Source: Allacma fusca
Taxonomy: Eukaryota > Arthropoda > Collembola > Symphypleona > Sminthuridae
Reading direction: 5' to 3'
Assembly: GCA_947179485.1 (NCBI GenBank)
Contig: OX359250.1
Span: 16,970,539 to 17,034,538, forward strand
Length of the DNA stretch: 64,000 nt
Shown: positions 13,506 through 26,200 of the stretch, piece after piece
Position numbering within the stretch: position 1 is the stretch's first letter
Layout of the letters: each line of letters opens with the position of its first letter
The notes under the pieces: model-generated
Database searches by the model: none
What the model was told of the DNA's origin: nothing
What the model saw: only the letters and a program-made list of their open reading frames with translations
Position numbers and translations under genes: made by a program

Positions 13506-16500
13506 GAGTTTTGTGCAATGATGTTTAAGAGCCGCCTACATGAACATAATAATAATAATAAGCAGAAAAGCCTTTGAGCCGCATGCAGCTTGTGCTCGTT
13601 TACATCACATCACACCGCATTGCATGGATTAAGACTATTTCATTGATGTTGGCCTTCGAATGAAGTTGTTTTACTGCCTCTTCGGCTCCCTCACTCTACT
13701 TACATTATGTAATTGTCTATCATTTGGTGCACACGCAGTCCAGGGCTACATGTATTACATTACTTGGTAACTTCCTTCGACTATTGTGGAAGGGAGATGA
13801 GGCTGGCTGGAAATTAGTTTGTGGTTCCTTCTTTCATCAGACGATGAATTTCCTCGTAACTTTATTCGCATTTGTATCCATGTCATGCTTGAAGTTTGGA
13901 GTTTTAATTTTTCTATTACTTGTCTTATATTACGTACATCTTCCTCTCCCATCTCCCTGTCTGTCTTCAGTTACATGCAAGTTTTACAGGGTTATACAGT
14001 ATTTATTATTTTTTTCCCCCCCGAGCTCCCTCCCATCCACACTGCATTCAGGGTACCTATTTAACTGGCGTTGTTTCTCAATTCATGTCATATATGGAGG
14101 AAAAATACCGGATAGGAAGAAATTATCGACTTGATTACACAGTTTTATCTCCTAAAATTTCAATAAATACGATTCAGTGACTCCCAAATGAAAACTATGA
14201 CATTAATATATTGGATCATTGAAGTTGGGAGTTCAGAATAAATAATATGCTGAATCAGTTCTTTTTTTTTTTTTCAGATATATCTTCCTCTCCCTTAACT
14301 TGTCAACTCTCATATCACGAAATGACTAATCAAAACAAAAATCTAGTAACTAAAGCCATCATTGTTTCGTCTTGGTTAACATTTGAGAAAATCAAATTAC
14401 AAGTTTTTATGACGTTGTCAGTGAGTCACTTGTTCTCATGTAGAAATCAAACGCAGTACTTTTGATTACTATAAACTCGAAAGGATTTGAATACCAGTGT
14501 CAAGATCTGAAATGAATCTTGACCTGTTGTAAATAATTTAGGAGAGATAGAGCGTTTTCCCTATGACTTCACTTGACCCCCATTCGATCCTTGACTTATT
14601 TGCTACGAGATGTTTCATCCTCAACTGTTCCTCTTCCCTATCTCATATTTCTCGCACTCTCACATCCACAGACACCTTTCAAAGCAATACTAGTCAAAAG
14701 ATTGGGAAAATATGCGATCTTAAACTGAGCTGCTCCTGAGCCTTATCTCAGTCTCGAAAAGGCAAAAAGTCATTTGCATATACAGTATGTACCTCTCATT
14801 GTCAGGCATACACGACTCCCTGTATCAAAATAGGTACAGTATGGAAAGCTTGGTGAAGCTTCCTTGAGTAGCCGGGGATTACCCAAATGGAATGATTTTC
14901 TTCAAGTCATTTTTTTTTGCATTGGACGTCTGTCTCCCTACAAGAATTTTCAAGAAATAAAATTTCCTCACCTTTGTCGACAATTTTCCCAAAGATATTC
15001 TTCCCTCGCCAGAACGCCTTTGTAGGACAGTTCCATCGACGATTTCTGAACTGATGCTTACATTCTACAATAGCTTCGTTAGCCCCTTTGGCAATTGCTT
15101 CTAACACTCCACGATTCTCTCTCACCAGTCTTTGTTGCTTTTTCCTCAGCACCGCCTGCACCACTGGTTCCAAGTAACTCCCGCCGATTCCTCCCCCTCT
15201 TATTGTATTCTGTATTAAATTTGTTGGCTCACCGACTTTTGCTATACCCCTAGAACAAAATAAAAACAAAAAGATTTTGAGTCACACATTGTCACACCAG
15301 GAAAAATATGACGTTAGGACATAAAATAATACACAGAAGTAATACATCTTTCTCAAAAGAAGTGACAATAAATATCTCATGCATGGCCACGACACAAAAC
15401 TTTACTTAAACTTTTAAAGTAACATCACATTTGGGAAGTAATAGCATTCAAATTCATGTCTCAGGAGGTATCTACTATATTATTGATGCATATTTTGTAT
15501 GCATGAGTAATTGAGCTAAACTGATGAGAGCATCTCCTCAGAGGACTCATCCTACCCAAGGAGGAGATACTCGGTGATGAAACAATGCCAAGCTTTTTCC
15601 AGGAAAAGACTCAGTGGGTGACAACACCTAAGGAATATGACGTTTTTTTTTTCTTCGGGACAGGATAGGGGAGAATGGTCTATCCCATGTAATTATTAAT
15701 TATAGTGTGGGCATAGTAGAGTTAATGATTGAGATGACGTCAGCGTGAGCGAGCGAGGGGGAACGGAAACGGAAATGACAGCTAAGTAAACAGTGAGAAG
15801 GCAAGCAGTGGTTAGAAACAATGAATCCATGTCAAATTTGGAGATGAATCATATGAGAAAAAAGGATGATGATCAGGAACCTGAGATAATCAGTGAACAC
15901 ACATAGCCAAATTTATCGGTGTTCCTTCCTACGTATCAAGTTGCTGTCGGCATTGTATTGTATTGTATGTACCTCCTAGGAAATCCTATTTAATCCTGCC
16001 GTAACTTTTCCATCCACCATAGAAATCTATTCTATTATGTAATTAAGGATAGAGATGTTGCAAAGTTTTAGGAGTTAGAGCTTGCTTACAGATCGGGGAG
16101 GGGGGGGGGTGGTGGGGGGTAAAGATATGGCCTGAAACGAATTTCATAAAATTTATTGACTGCTGATGATTTATGACAGATGCGTGGAATACCTAGAGGA
16201 TTTATTGTCCTATAATTCATTCCTAAACTCTTGCTTTCCATATAATTTCCCCGTCCATCGCATTCCGGGAGGTTCAAACAAACGGCTTTTTTTTGCTCAC
16301 AACATCTCACCTACTAGGAGCCTACGTACACATGTAGTTAATACTGAACAGAGACAGAATGATAAATGGTGGAATAAGGAAACCCAACCCATTTCTATCG
16401 CCATAGCTAGCACACGAGAGGGTGAGGGAAAAAAGCACTTTACTATCTAATAACCATAGCAAGTGCTTCCAAGCAAACCATCAACCAACATCTAGTCTTG

Positions 16501-18718
16501 ACAATTACGATGACAACATGCTTCCCTGTAAAATACGACCAATTCTTCCCTATCCTAATGAAACACTGTGACAACTATTTGAGCTCAACAGAGTCAAACA
16601 TTCTCTTAACAACATTTGTTGTCTAACGACTGCGATAAGCTAATAACTTTTCTGTACTGCTCGAAAAGTACCTCGTATTATCACACGATGCTCACACATA
16701 TTTCCAGTTCAGTGTGAATATTTTCTACACCTTTTGTAAATATCTATGCACATAATTATCTACGTATATGTGCATACATAATTATGTACATACCTAAACC
16801 TAACTTAAGTCCAACTGGACTCCAGACACGTAGGGGGGATAATATATACGAATTTCCTCCTATAATCCTTCCAAATGTTGCAAATTAAAAAATCCATGAG
16901 CTTCCCCGTAGGATTTGTTAATATATTTACGTAATGTTGGACTGAAGTTCCAGCAAAGATTTGGTTTGCCAAAACTTGGTAATTCCATATTTTCATCCAA
17001 AAGGCATGTGAGTAGTGAAGGGTTTAGTTGAGGCTAGTGAATTATTTCTAAATCGTTGAGTCGAACAGAACAGCATGCATTTCAAGAGGGATATTGATAC
17101 GATAAATAGGCATAGCCACCCAAGTCACTATTACACATGGGTGTAGTAATTCCGGAGAGCGCAGTTCCTTTGTAAAACTGTTAGTTCGGCCAGATACACT
17201 TAACAGAGTAAATTGTACGTATGCACACACGTGCTTTTTGACATGGCTCAAATGGAGGGGAGTTATGCGGTGGACATCGTTTACCTGACTAATTTTCTGT
17301 CGTCAGTTGTCACATATATCTACCTTCGAAAGGCTGTCACTGAGGAGTGCATTAACGTAGTATGCATGCACACACACTGAGGTGGCACACATACATATAT
17401 CGACTGAGTTAACTGAAATATATAGGACATAATAATTATATTTACCAGCATGTCGTAAATTTACATGTATTTCATCGGTTCCACAAATTTTGATTTGATG
17501 ACTGGGTATATGTAGGTCCTGGTATATCTATTTATTGTTAGCTCTCTGATGATAATAAGTAGGTTTCACCAGGGAAGGTGAAACAAATGGGGGGTGATAA
17601 GTAGATAGGCGGATATGGGTGATGAGATATGCGAGTAACGTGGAGGGGCTCATGGCAGGTACATATGCGGGTACAGTTAAAGTGGATTACAACTACCCAG
17701 CCTATACCCCTGTACAATGACACAAATGGACCTTGGCAGCAAATTACATTTGTTCTCAGGTTTCATTCCAATTAATAGACACATTGTGCCTTAAATGTTT
17801 CTTTGATACAATGATGACTGTGGCGACAATGTCATACCTCCCAGACCATCCCACCAAGTCTACGGGTCGGGACACAATAAGAGCGTCGGATTAACTTCAC
17901 TTTCGACAAAAGTGATACACTCAATGCATCCTTTTATCTCACCAGGGAATCACATTGTGATACTCAAATGTACTTTTTAGAAACCAAAAGAGTGACGATA
18001 CGGTAATGAGAACCGTTTATTAAAATGTACTGTTTTTTTGTTTAAAATTTCACTTTCGTCCTTTTGCATGCTCACTCCTTATAGTCTTACATTCTCTCAT
18101 GCCGTTGTCCTGGGAAAGTCTAAAGAGATACCCCCTCAAGGACTCGAAGGTATCCTGAAACATTCCTTATTTTATTTAACTTGTACTCATAATTGAACAA
18201 CCACGAGTGCGGTAGTAAAGATATGGGAATAAGTGGTTGTGGTATAAGTATTCACAAGGGCTGAGAAACTCTTTCCTTGTAATCCTTACTTTGAACTTGA
18301 CACAAGTCCGGAGCTCCTGTAAGGTAGCATTAATGTATGGCACACAATCTAGTAATTTTTATAATAGTTTGAACTCTCTGCTCATAGTTGAACGTAAGAA
18401 GACCTGACGACGCTGGAGCTTTAAAATTAGGAAAGGCATCCCATCATAGCAAGACTTTTTACCTCCAAGATTCACATGAGAGATGTGTGTAGAGTCACTC
18501 AGCAGCGAGAGAGAGAAAGAGAATGTCCATGTAAGGAGAAGCAGTAGCAAGGCAGCTACAAGCGTGATGAGGACTGTTGATAATATGATTATGCGTTGGG
18601 TAAAGTATAGGATATATACACAAACTAAAGGAGCTCGGATCGAATTTAAAAAGAAACACAGGAAAGCAATTGAAGAAAAACATTCGTATGTATATACATA
18701 CGACATAGCCCTTGTCAG

Positions 18719-18760
<42 letters not shown>

Positions 18761-20226
18761 AGCTCTCTCTCCCTCTCTTGGTGTCCCTGCTTTACATATT
18801 TTTGTCTATACTGTTTCAACTCCAACAGCCCCTACCAAAGACAGTTGTATAAGTAGCAGGTAAACATACATTTGCTATCAGCTAGAATCATGTCAAGATG
18901 CTTTCCCATGAGCTTCCTATTCAAATTCAATGAGCATCGTCAATGATGGTTCATCCGCGGGTCCATCGGAATTCAGACGAATTTGTGTACCGACTGACTA
19001 ATTCACATTGGGAACATAGCATGAATTTCTCAAGACGTGCACCTTAGCTAATATAACAGTCCACCTCAAGCAGCAATCTTTTGCATTCACTTCATAGAAG
19101 CTGGCCTCACTGATTCCCAATTCCATCCCTACACTTTTCTACTATTCCCTAACTTTATGCTATTTATTTACTTGGTACTATTCTCTGAATAGATGAAATA
19201 ATATATAATATAAAATTATCCTTTCAATTACATACCCAAGTATATATATATATCTACATATACATACATATATACATATATACACGTACACGTACAAATG
19301 TCTTGAAGGGAAATGCAAAAACCTCGAGACTATGTCAGTCAAAAGTGTAGGAATATGAGAACAAAAGCTAAAATATTGAGCCAGAATAATAATAGTAAAA
19401 GAGTAAGAAGCATTTACAAGTATAAACCTATTACATTCTCGTGTGCAAGCATAATTTCTTAAGTTTTGTTAGCACAAGAAAGGGTTATCGTCAGTAGCCA
19501 TCGGACCGTCACGCTCAAACCTGGTATTCTCATGTAGCTGTATGCTCTGTGTATCTTTCGTAGAGTGATATGGTGTCTATACTGGATGAAACCGCACTGG
19601 AAGTTGAGGTTCAAGAGGGTGGAGTTAAGACAACCAATCACAACGGTCAAACTGATATGTGAGGCGCGCAACAAAATCTTTCTTGGATAACTCCTCTTTA
19701 ATAGTAAGTAAGCTCGCTGGAATGTTTGAAGGCCTGCAATTATTCCACCTGAAAAAGCTGCGAACTTACCAAAATCTTGCTCTTTCCATTCTACACTTTC
19801 TTTACACTGATATCTTGCAAAATGCAGAAGCCTTGCGCATAAATGTCTGCCATATTTTCTTATGTCAACAATAAAGTAATTACTTATTCTGACACTTCGT
19901 ACTATAGGGTTTTGCGTTATAATATTCAAAATAACCACTGTGCCCCATACGGAGTTCCAGACTTAGACTTGTCCTGAAGATATTGTAATGTAAATGTGAG
20001 GAATGATGTGGAGAGCGTGTGGAATTCACCGGAAAGGTTTGTAGAGGAATCATATGTTGACAAAAATTAATTAGAAATCAAATTAAAAGGTGTTCACTTA
20101 CCACCATTTACTGCCCCGACCTCGACCAGTTGGAACACGGGCAGAGGACTGAGGAACCATTGCCCCGACAAGAAGTAAACAAGTAAATCCAATGAAGACA
20201 ATCAGAACAGACACTATGGGAGTCAT
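3296..20226 (-). CDS. wnt1: Wnt1/wingless secreted signalling protein, 5' part (3' end beyond window)
   Basis: Secreted, lipid-modified Wnt ligand of the Wnt1/wingless subfamily, which acts through Frizzled receptors. Three minus-strand exons are seen: 20102-20226, 14972-15249 and 3296-3579. All junctions are GT/AG and phases agree (phase 2, 1, then 0), giving 229 residues. Exon 1 begins with ATG and a hydrophobic signal peptide (residues 1 to about 22). The exon 1/2 join gives the Wnt1 hallmark [12 protein letters not shown]. Exon 2 has [14 protein letters not shown] and FGKIVDKG; exon 3 starts GCRET, then [26 protein letters not shown] and [11 protein letters not shown]. The conserved Wnt cysteines are present. 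The palmitoylated CKCHGMSGSC loop and the C-terminal cysteine domain are not found in 1-3295, so they must lie past the left edge. Subfamily call is from these family motifs; confidence is high. Confidence 0.96.
6595..6667. repeat. (CT)n / (CACT)n microsatellite
   Basis: About 70 bases of CT dinucleotides interrupted by four CACT-type units near 6611-6625. It sits in Wnt1 intron 2. Confidence 0.97.
7937..8593 (-). CDS. Unassigned 218-codon open frame inside Wnt1 intron 2
   Basis: An ATG-to-stop frame of 218 codons on the same strand as Wnt1. That is long for random DNA of this base composition. The C-terminal half holds two strongly hydrophobic stretches, around residues 136-165 and 172-203 (for example [15 protein letters not shown]), which could be membrane segments. 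I recognise no family, the composition (rich in I, L, C, Y) is what AT-rich non-coding DNA also gives, and there is no sign of a promoter or poly(A) signal. I list it as a candidate only. Confidence 0.15.
   Translation of the reverse strand: MIFRDVRQGNSNQVCACMKNAIINFQKLSIAGLQKGLCICRGKKRLVLCIGIYLYDGTILLGQDMVSKYRLLQKKNVLRDVNRLHSLRHIPSWFTCYLPGGLNHPNQNYAAKCSSPDISQFACHTKYGFILKHFSLARLLIISHVLASTILIVQLFLGTYAVYLSKHENSNVLFPLIIYICICLYICRWIIVSLTISLYYSQETHRNSSIFLATAQIV
13462..13505. repeat. (GT)n microsatellite
   Basis: About 44 bases of GT repeats with one TATG interruption, followed at 13548-13561 by a short (AAT)n run. In Wnt1 intron 2. Confidence 0.97.
15250..20101 (-). other. Wnt1 intron 1 (4.9 kb)
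   Basis: Donor GTAAGT at 20096-20101, acceptor TTTTGTTCTAG next to 15249. It splits the Trp codon of the SKWWG motif. No other gene is recognised in it; a 159-codon open frame at 19459-19938 has no family features. Confidence 0.85.
18724..18777. repeat. (CT)n microsatellite
   Basis: CT dinucleotides from 18724 to 18757, then a diverged CT-rich tail. In Wnt1 intron 1. Confidence 0.97.
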
Positions 20227-23200
20227 AGTTTATTTAACACTTTCAACAATAATAACATAATAATTGTAGCTATTACCCATGCTACAAGATTTCAACAAGA
20301 TACTGTACTGTTTTTGTCCTTGAGGGTATATTACAAAAAGAGAGAAACACGTCGGCAGTGTCGAAAGATACGTCTGCGCTCCCCGAAAGCTCACAACATA
20401 CTGGCAGCTTTGGAGCATTTGCGTATGGTAAGATTGTGTGTACGTTTACGAAAACATTGGTGGCAAGCGAGCGGCTCTTTGTTGGAACTTAGCTTTACTT
20501 GGAAATCTTCCAGGTGGTATATCCCTCTAGATTACAATAATCTAGAGGGCTTATTAAACAATATAGAAGCCTGCCTAAAAACTCCGAGGTAATTTCAATT
20601 AATTAATTTTACCTGGCACGTTGACAATTACCAACACTAGTGCACTTAATTCATATGCAACATATATCATGTAATAATTGTAAACACAAGCCTGTAGGAT
20701 AGGTAAGATTACCCTGAATGATTTTGAATACACAAATCAATTAAAAGTAGATCACAAGTCATATGGTGAAATCTTGAAGGAGTGGATGTTAAAGTCCCGG
20801 GTAAAGCTCGGTAAGGTTTTATACGAAAGTATGGTTCTGTTTTTCCCATAGTTTGTGTACACTTCTCGTGACAGCAATGTAATTTCAAAAAATACATTTT
20901 GGAAAACATAATGAAGATAATTTAAGTTACATTAAACTGACTACTAGATAAAACAATGAAATGGATTGTTTTCAAAATAGCGTTTCAATCAGACTGTTAC
21001 GAACTTTTGATACTAGCCAAAAACCTTGAAAGTTGCATACATATAATATTGACGTCGCTTTTTAAAAAGCATGAAAGTCTTAAGAAGAATTAGTAAATGA
21101 TTAGTATTGCACAATAATGACTATTAAGCACTAAAAATGTTTCTTACAGCTATGTAAACATCTACATTTATGTAGATATATGTAATATCACATATATAAT
21201 ATACATATGAACATGTAATATATTTTTAATTATTTGGTAATCGGAAGTGAGCAAGCTTATCGGGTAGGGATTTACATTGTAATAAGCATGAACTTTATGA
21301 GCGGAAAATTAATATGATTATGCCGTGTTCATATCTTTTGAGCGTTTTTCAAAAAACCATCTTGGTCCTTTTAAATCTGCTTGTATTCAAGATTCTTGCT
21401 GCTGATACATAGATGTTATTATGGGCGCCGCCAGAAACTATCCGTATTGGATAAAATTCTTTCTGCTAAATTACAAATTTTCTATTGATTTATATCTCAT
21501 TTGCGCGATTTAAATGCATGCTTACAAGGCAGTGGAAGAATTTTGTAATCAACACAGTCTCATATGTAAAGGTCTTGGGTGGACTTACTCCAAGGGTTTT
21601 TTATTTGTATTCGTCAAAGACTACGTGTGTACATGGATATACAAGAAAGCTCAGGTATAGTTGACCGCATAGATTAAAACCTTCGAGATTAAAAATACTT
21701 TTACCGGCAAGTAGCAAAGCGAGCATGCCAGGATCTATAACAGTAAGGCCCACGTGCACACTCGCAGGTTGGTATCACTAACAAAAACATATGATAATCC
21801 GAGAGTAAAAACACTAAAAAACAAAATGATACCAATTGGTTCGAACACAAATCCACCTGTCGACGTGATGTCTACCAGGTAGCATTAATTGACCAAAAAT
21901 TCATTCTAAATGAGTGAAGTGGTAGAGAGCTGATCATAAGGGCTGGAGTAATCCAAGGAAAGGGCTATTCCCCTGGAAGAATTCGTAGAAAACGAAAAAT
22001 CCTTAAATACCCCATTCACTTTAGTCTTGGTTTAGTTTCACTCAGAACGGTTTTTTCAAATTGTCCATTAAAGACAAGGTATTTGTACAATTTCAGGAGT
22101 ACAAGGTTTGGGTACAATTGTTAATTTTAGTCAAATTTAGATAACTATACACACGTAATCCAGATTTGTTTAATTCCTTGTACATGTATACGTTTCAGTA
22201 TCCTCGTACGTATGTACATAAGTACATGTAAGTATCAGTCCTGCTGTCTGCGTGTTCTGAAATCATCGCTTGAAAGTCTCATTCTTTCGACTCAACGACA
22301 CGCATGTGGAAATATTGGGTTTCCTGTCTTTTGGAACAAGTCGCGAGAGACTGCACAACAAGTAGGACAAGCTTTGAAAATTATTCGATAGAACGATTGG
22401 CCGAATACCTCTCCACAAAGTCTCTTCATCCACTCTCCACAGCACTTATTGCCTCTGATGAAGTGGAAAAGGATAATAATCCAATAATAAACTGCGTGAA
22501 AATTGACAACATATATGTTATCCACATTACATTGCCTACTTAGACAGCGTTGGATAATCCAAATGGCTTTTTCTTGTTTCCTATCTAACACATTTCCGCA
22601 CCGCTTGAACAGCAAAGCTACAAATACTCGTTTGGAAAGAGTTAACCACTATGTTATGGATATAAGGGTTGCTTCAAGCATTATCTGTAGGTATTACAAA
22701 TGTGATGATACATATCGTGCTACGCTTATTGCTAGTTTAATTGAGCATCATGATTTGGTTTCAACCTTGATTAGACTACGTTCATAGTTTAGACAAGCTG
22801 TACACACGTTAGATTTATAAGAAGCATGCTGTGTAGTAACATTTTAGAAAATTTATGAATGGCCATCTGTAGCTGGGTTATTTTTGAAAACACTTTCTTA
22901 AATGATTTTGGATGAGATTTTAGGGAATTGTGCTGTGAAGTTCTTCACAGACTTTTGAAACAAGTTGTTGAAACATTTTTCAAATGATTTCTTGAGATAT
23001 TTTTGATGAAAGAATTTTAGTTAAAAATGCTGAACTTCATAATGTTTAGTTTTTTTCCGTACAGTATTCACTTGATGTTGTTGAATTTTTAATGGGAAGG
23101 AAATAACGACACGAAATACAGTGTAAAAGGAACGCTATGCGAGACCCAGATTGGAGAAAAAATGAGGAAAGTATGTTTTATCCCAATAAAAGTGTAATAA

Positions 23201-26200
23201 GTTGATCAGCATGGGAAGTTACGAGAAAGGTGGAAGAATTTGACGGAGATAGTAGAACCATGCACGAGAAGGGCACAATATTTTTTCTTTGGGTGATTAT
23301 GCTCTGGCTGTCTCATTCGCTATTTTCACAGAGTTCATTATTGGCTGTTGATATATGATACTAGCCGTCACCATATTTAATCAACATGTTTGACAATTCC
23401 ATGTACATGAGAGTATCATTTGGGGTGATGCAGCCTCGTATATTAAAGACTAAAGATGCAATCGAATTACTTTAGTATAGTCAACATAGTTTATTCCATA
23501 AGCTGTCCCTGCACATCTGTATACCCATCACGTCCACAACAAGTATCGTATCAAATTCGACGAGTGTGTAACCTTTATTTCCATCTAATTGACTCAAATT
23601 TTCTGTGGTACTCGGGTACACTTGGTACTACGTCCGTGGAGTGATATGTGCATTGCTCAGCTTTGGAGACTGCCAGAGGGTTTTGAACATTTGAAAATTA
23701 TGACTAATACTCGTATACACTTGTCTGTGAAAGGTGCTAAAGCTTTACTTACGATCGCATAATTCATACTCACTTTCCTATTATCTTGTAATATTATTGG
23801 GATTTTAAATCTCAAAAATCTATCCTATTCCGAACAAATGCAGTACCAATCTACATTTTCTGGTTTCCTTTGCATATAAGAGACTCAAATTGAACTTCAC
23901 CATTTCATCATGACATATGATGGCGCTTTCAGGCAATCTCCCTTTTCCCCTTTTCTTATGTATATAGATATGTGTATAGAGTTTCTATTGTATTGGAATG
24001 CGGATCATCAGTTGAGTGGACGTGGGCAGTTGAGTGGTGATATTTAGAATTATTATTAAAATATTTTCCCTATATTTTTTCCATCGAATATCTCCTCTCA
24101 TACTTCTCTCCTCTCTACCTACCTCTTACCTTGCACTATTTTTTAAATTCTAGTGCAAGTCTCAAGGTTATATGGTAATTCTAAATTTGTTGTTATTGTT
24201 ATCTTTTTGGAAATCTGCATCCCGTCTCCGTCAGAGTGATACGAGACAGTACCAATGAATCACTGGAAGTGTTAATTGCAAGATGGAGTTGGGATTATCT
24301 CCAGAAAAGCTTGAATGTACGATTTGGATTGTGCCCTAGCTTAAGCTCAGAGTTATAAAAGATTTATTATTACGGAGAGTTACAAAAGCAGCGTTGGGAA
24401 GAATTAGAGCAAAATTCAAGTAATTGTTTAAACCCGGACAGTTCATTTCAAGTGTGGGAATAAGTTAATCTGACTGGCGCCGTGTGTACGCAATGAGTAT
24501 TTTATACTGTCTGAGGCTGCTCTTCCTCCGCCTTAAACTGGATAAATTGCACGGCATGTCATGTCGTAAAATTTTTGAAAACATTAGTTCCTTGAATGAA
24601 GCACCTCACCACAAGAAGTATACCCTATGAATGGAGGTGACTCTCAGGAAAAGAAAACAACAAGGAGGAAAATCCATTGTTGTGACTCTGGAAATTTTTA
24701 TTGAGGTTTTCACACATATTCCTTGATTTTCACACAAATTTACAAAGTATATACGGATCAAGCAAAACAAAGCACTGGAAGAAAAGGGGTCTTTTCTTTT
24801 TCTACATCCCCCCGTCACAAACCATAACTTTTCTCAATGAAACTATATATCCTCTGTTTTTGAATGACCAGGAGCACCGTCGCAGCCGGCTCATAACAAT
24901 TAACACGGTTCATTCCAAAAATTAATCAGCTTTAAAAATGTTGATGCCTTATTCCAAGAAGAAAATCACCTTTGAAAAATTTCAATCCACTACAAATGTC
25001 TATGACTGAAGAAAAAAATAGTTTTTTCACACTCAAACGTATGATATATATTGAACAGGTGTAAATTTCTTGATAATTAGAGGAGGTAAGTTGTTGTGGC
25101 AGTGAGAGTGCCACAAGTATCACAGCGGTCATTGTATTTTAGAGCTGGACATATGTGAGAAGTAATTTGTTCATCAAGATTATATTGGGACTTGGGACTA
25201 TTACACGGAACCGTCTCACTTGGAATGTAGTCCGGCCCAACATGTGTTAACAGCCGAGCTGGACTCTCAGAAAGAAGTCAGTTGCAGCTCTGGAGGACAG
25301 CACAGCTTGCGTAGAAGCAAAGGTGAGATCATTGAGTTGATGGTAGTTGATTGAGTTGAAAGTCCAGTGGTTTATAGGTAATTGAGGAAAATCATCTGGG
25401 GGAATTAAAGGCGATGTAAATAATTTCCAATAGTAAATTACTGACTGGTGGAAAAATATTTGTGGAAGAAGCAGTAGTTAAGTATTTATGAGAATCTATG
25501 TATATCCTAACTACTCCCTATCATACACATGAGGGAAACCTATACGTCTCAAAATCCTACGTGTGTATAGTCTAGTGTTTAAAGGTAATGGAAATGTAAG
25601 AGCAGGTCGACGAGAAAGAAGAATCAGACGTACCGACATGTAATTTTCTCACTATGCTCAAAAGGTCGATCTGTCGGTTTGCTTTTCATGAGTTCCCCCT
25701 GAAGGGTCTCTTCGTTTTGGTCATGTAAACTTCTTTTGCTTCCTTCCTTATGTTCTCCTGAGTTTCCTTAGGTCTCCTTAGTTTTCCTCTGCTTCCCTTT
25801 GTTTCCTTGTGCTCACGTACCATGGGACTTGGAGAACCTTTTGTGCTTAATGCAATATATCTACATAAGTACCTGCTTGGATAGAGTATGAGAAGTCGTT
25901 AGTAGTGACTCATTGTATCCCTTAAAATCCCGGCCCCTGTATGCACTGATTGTAGATTCATTGAGGATTGTATACCTGAGCATTAAATATACTAAAACCG
26001 ATATCCAATACACATGCACATGAGGCTGTGCAGAGGCGTGTGAGGTTAGAAATCTCGGAAAAGCACTTTTTCGTAACCTTTCACTTTAGTTTCGTTCATT
26101 TTTTCAGAATGGAAAACAGCGTATGATGTTAGAGGAGAGGAGAGATGTAAAAGAGAACATTACATTAGCACCCACACAGAACAACCTTATTTGTGCGCCT

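Larger units (their letters stand above)
3580..14971 (-). other. Wnt1 intron 2 (11.4 kb)
   Basis: Bounded by donor GTGAGG at 14966-14971 and an acceptor ending TTGCAG just before 3579. It contains two simple-sequence tracts, poly-A/T runs and one unusually long open frame at 7937-8593. I see no recognisable nested gene. Its size makes it a likely place for enhancers, but nothing in the sequence proves one. Confidence 0.85.

Noticed and set aside
13724-14180. 136-codon plus-strand frame with two overlapping frames
   Set aside because: Ser/Leu/Phe-rich product of pyrimidine-rich intron DNA, open in three frames at once, with no recognised domain.
19459-19938. 159-codon minus-strand frame in Wnt1 intron 1
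   Set aside because: No domain, signal or splice support; composition like the surrounding intron.
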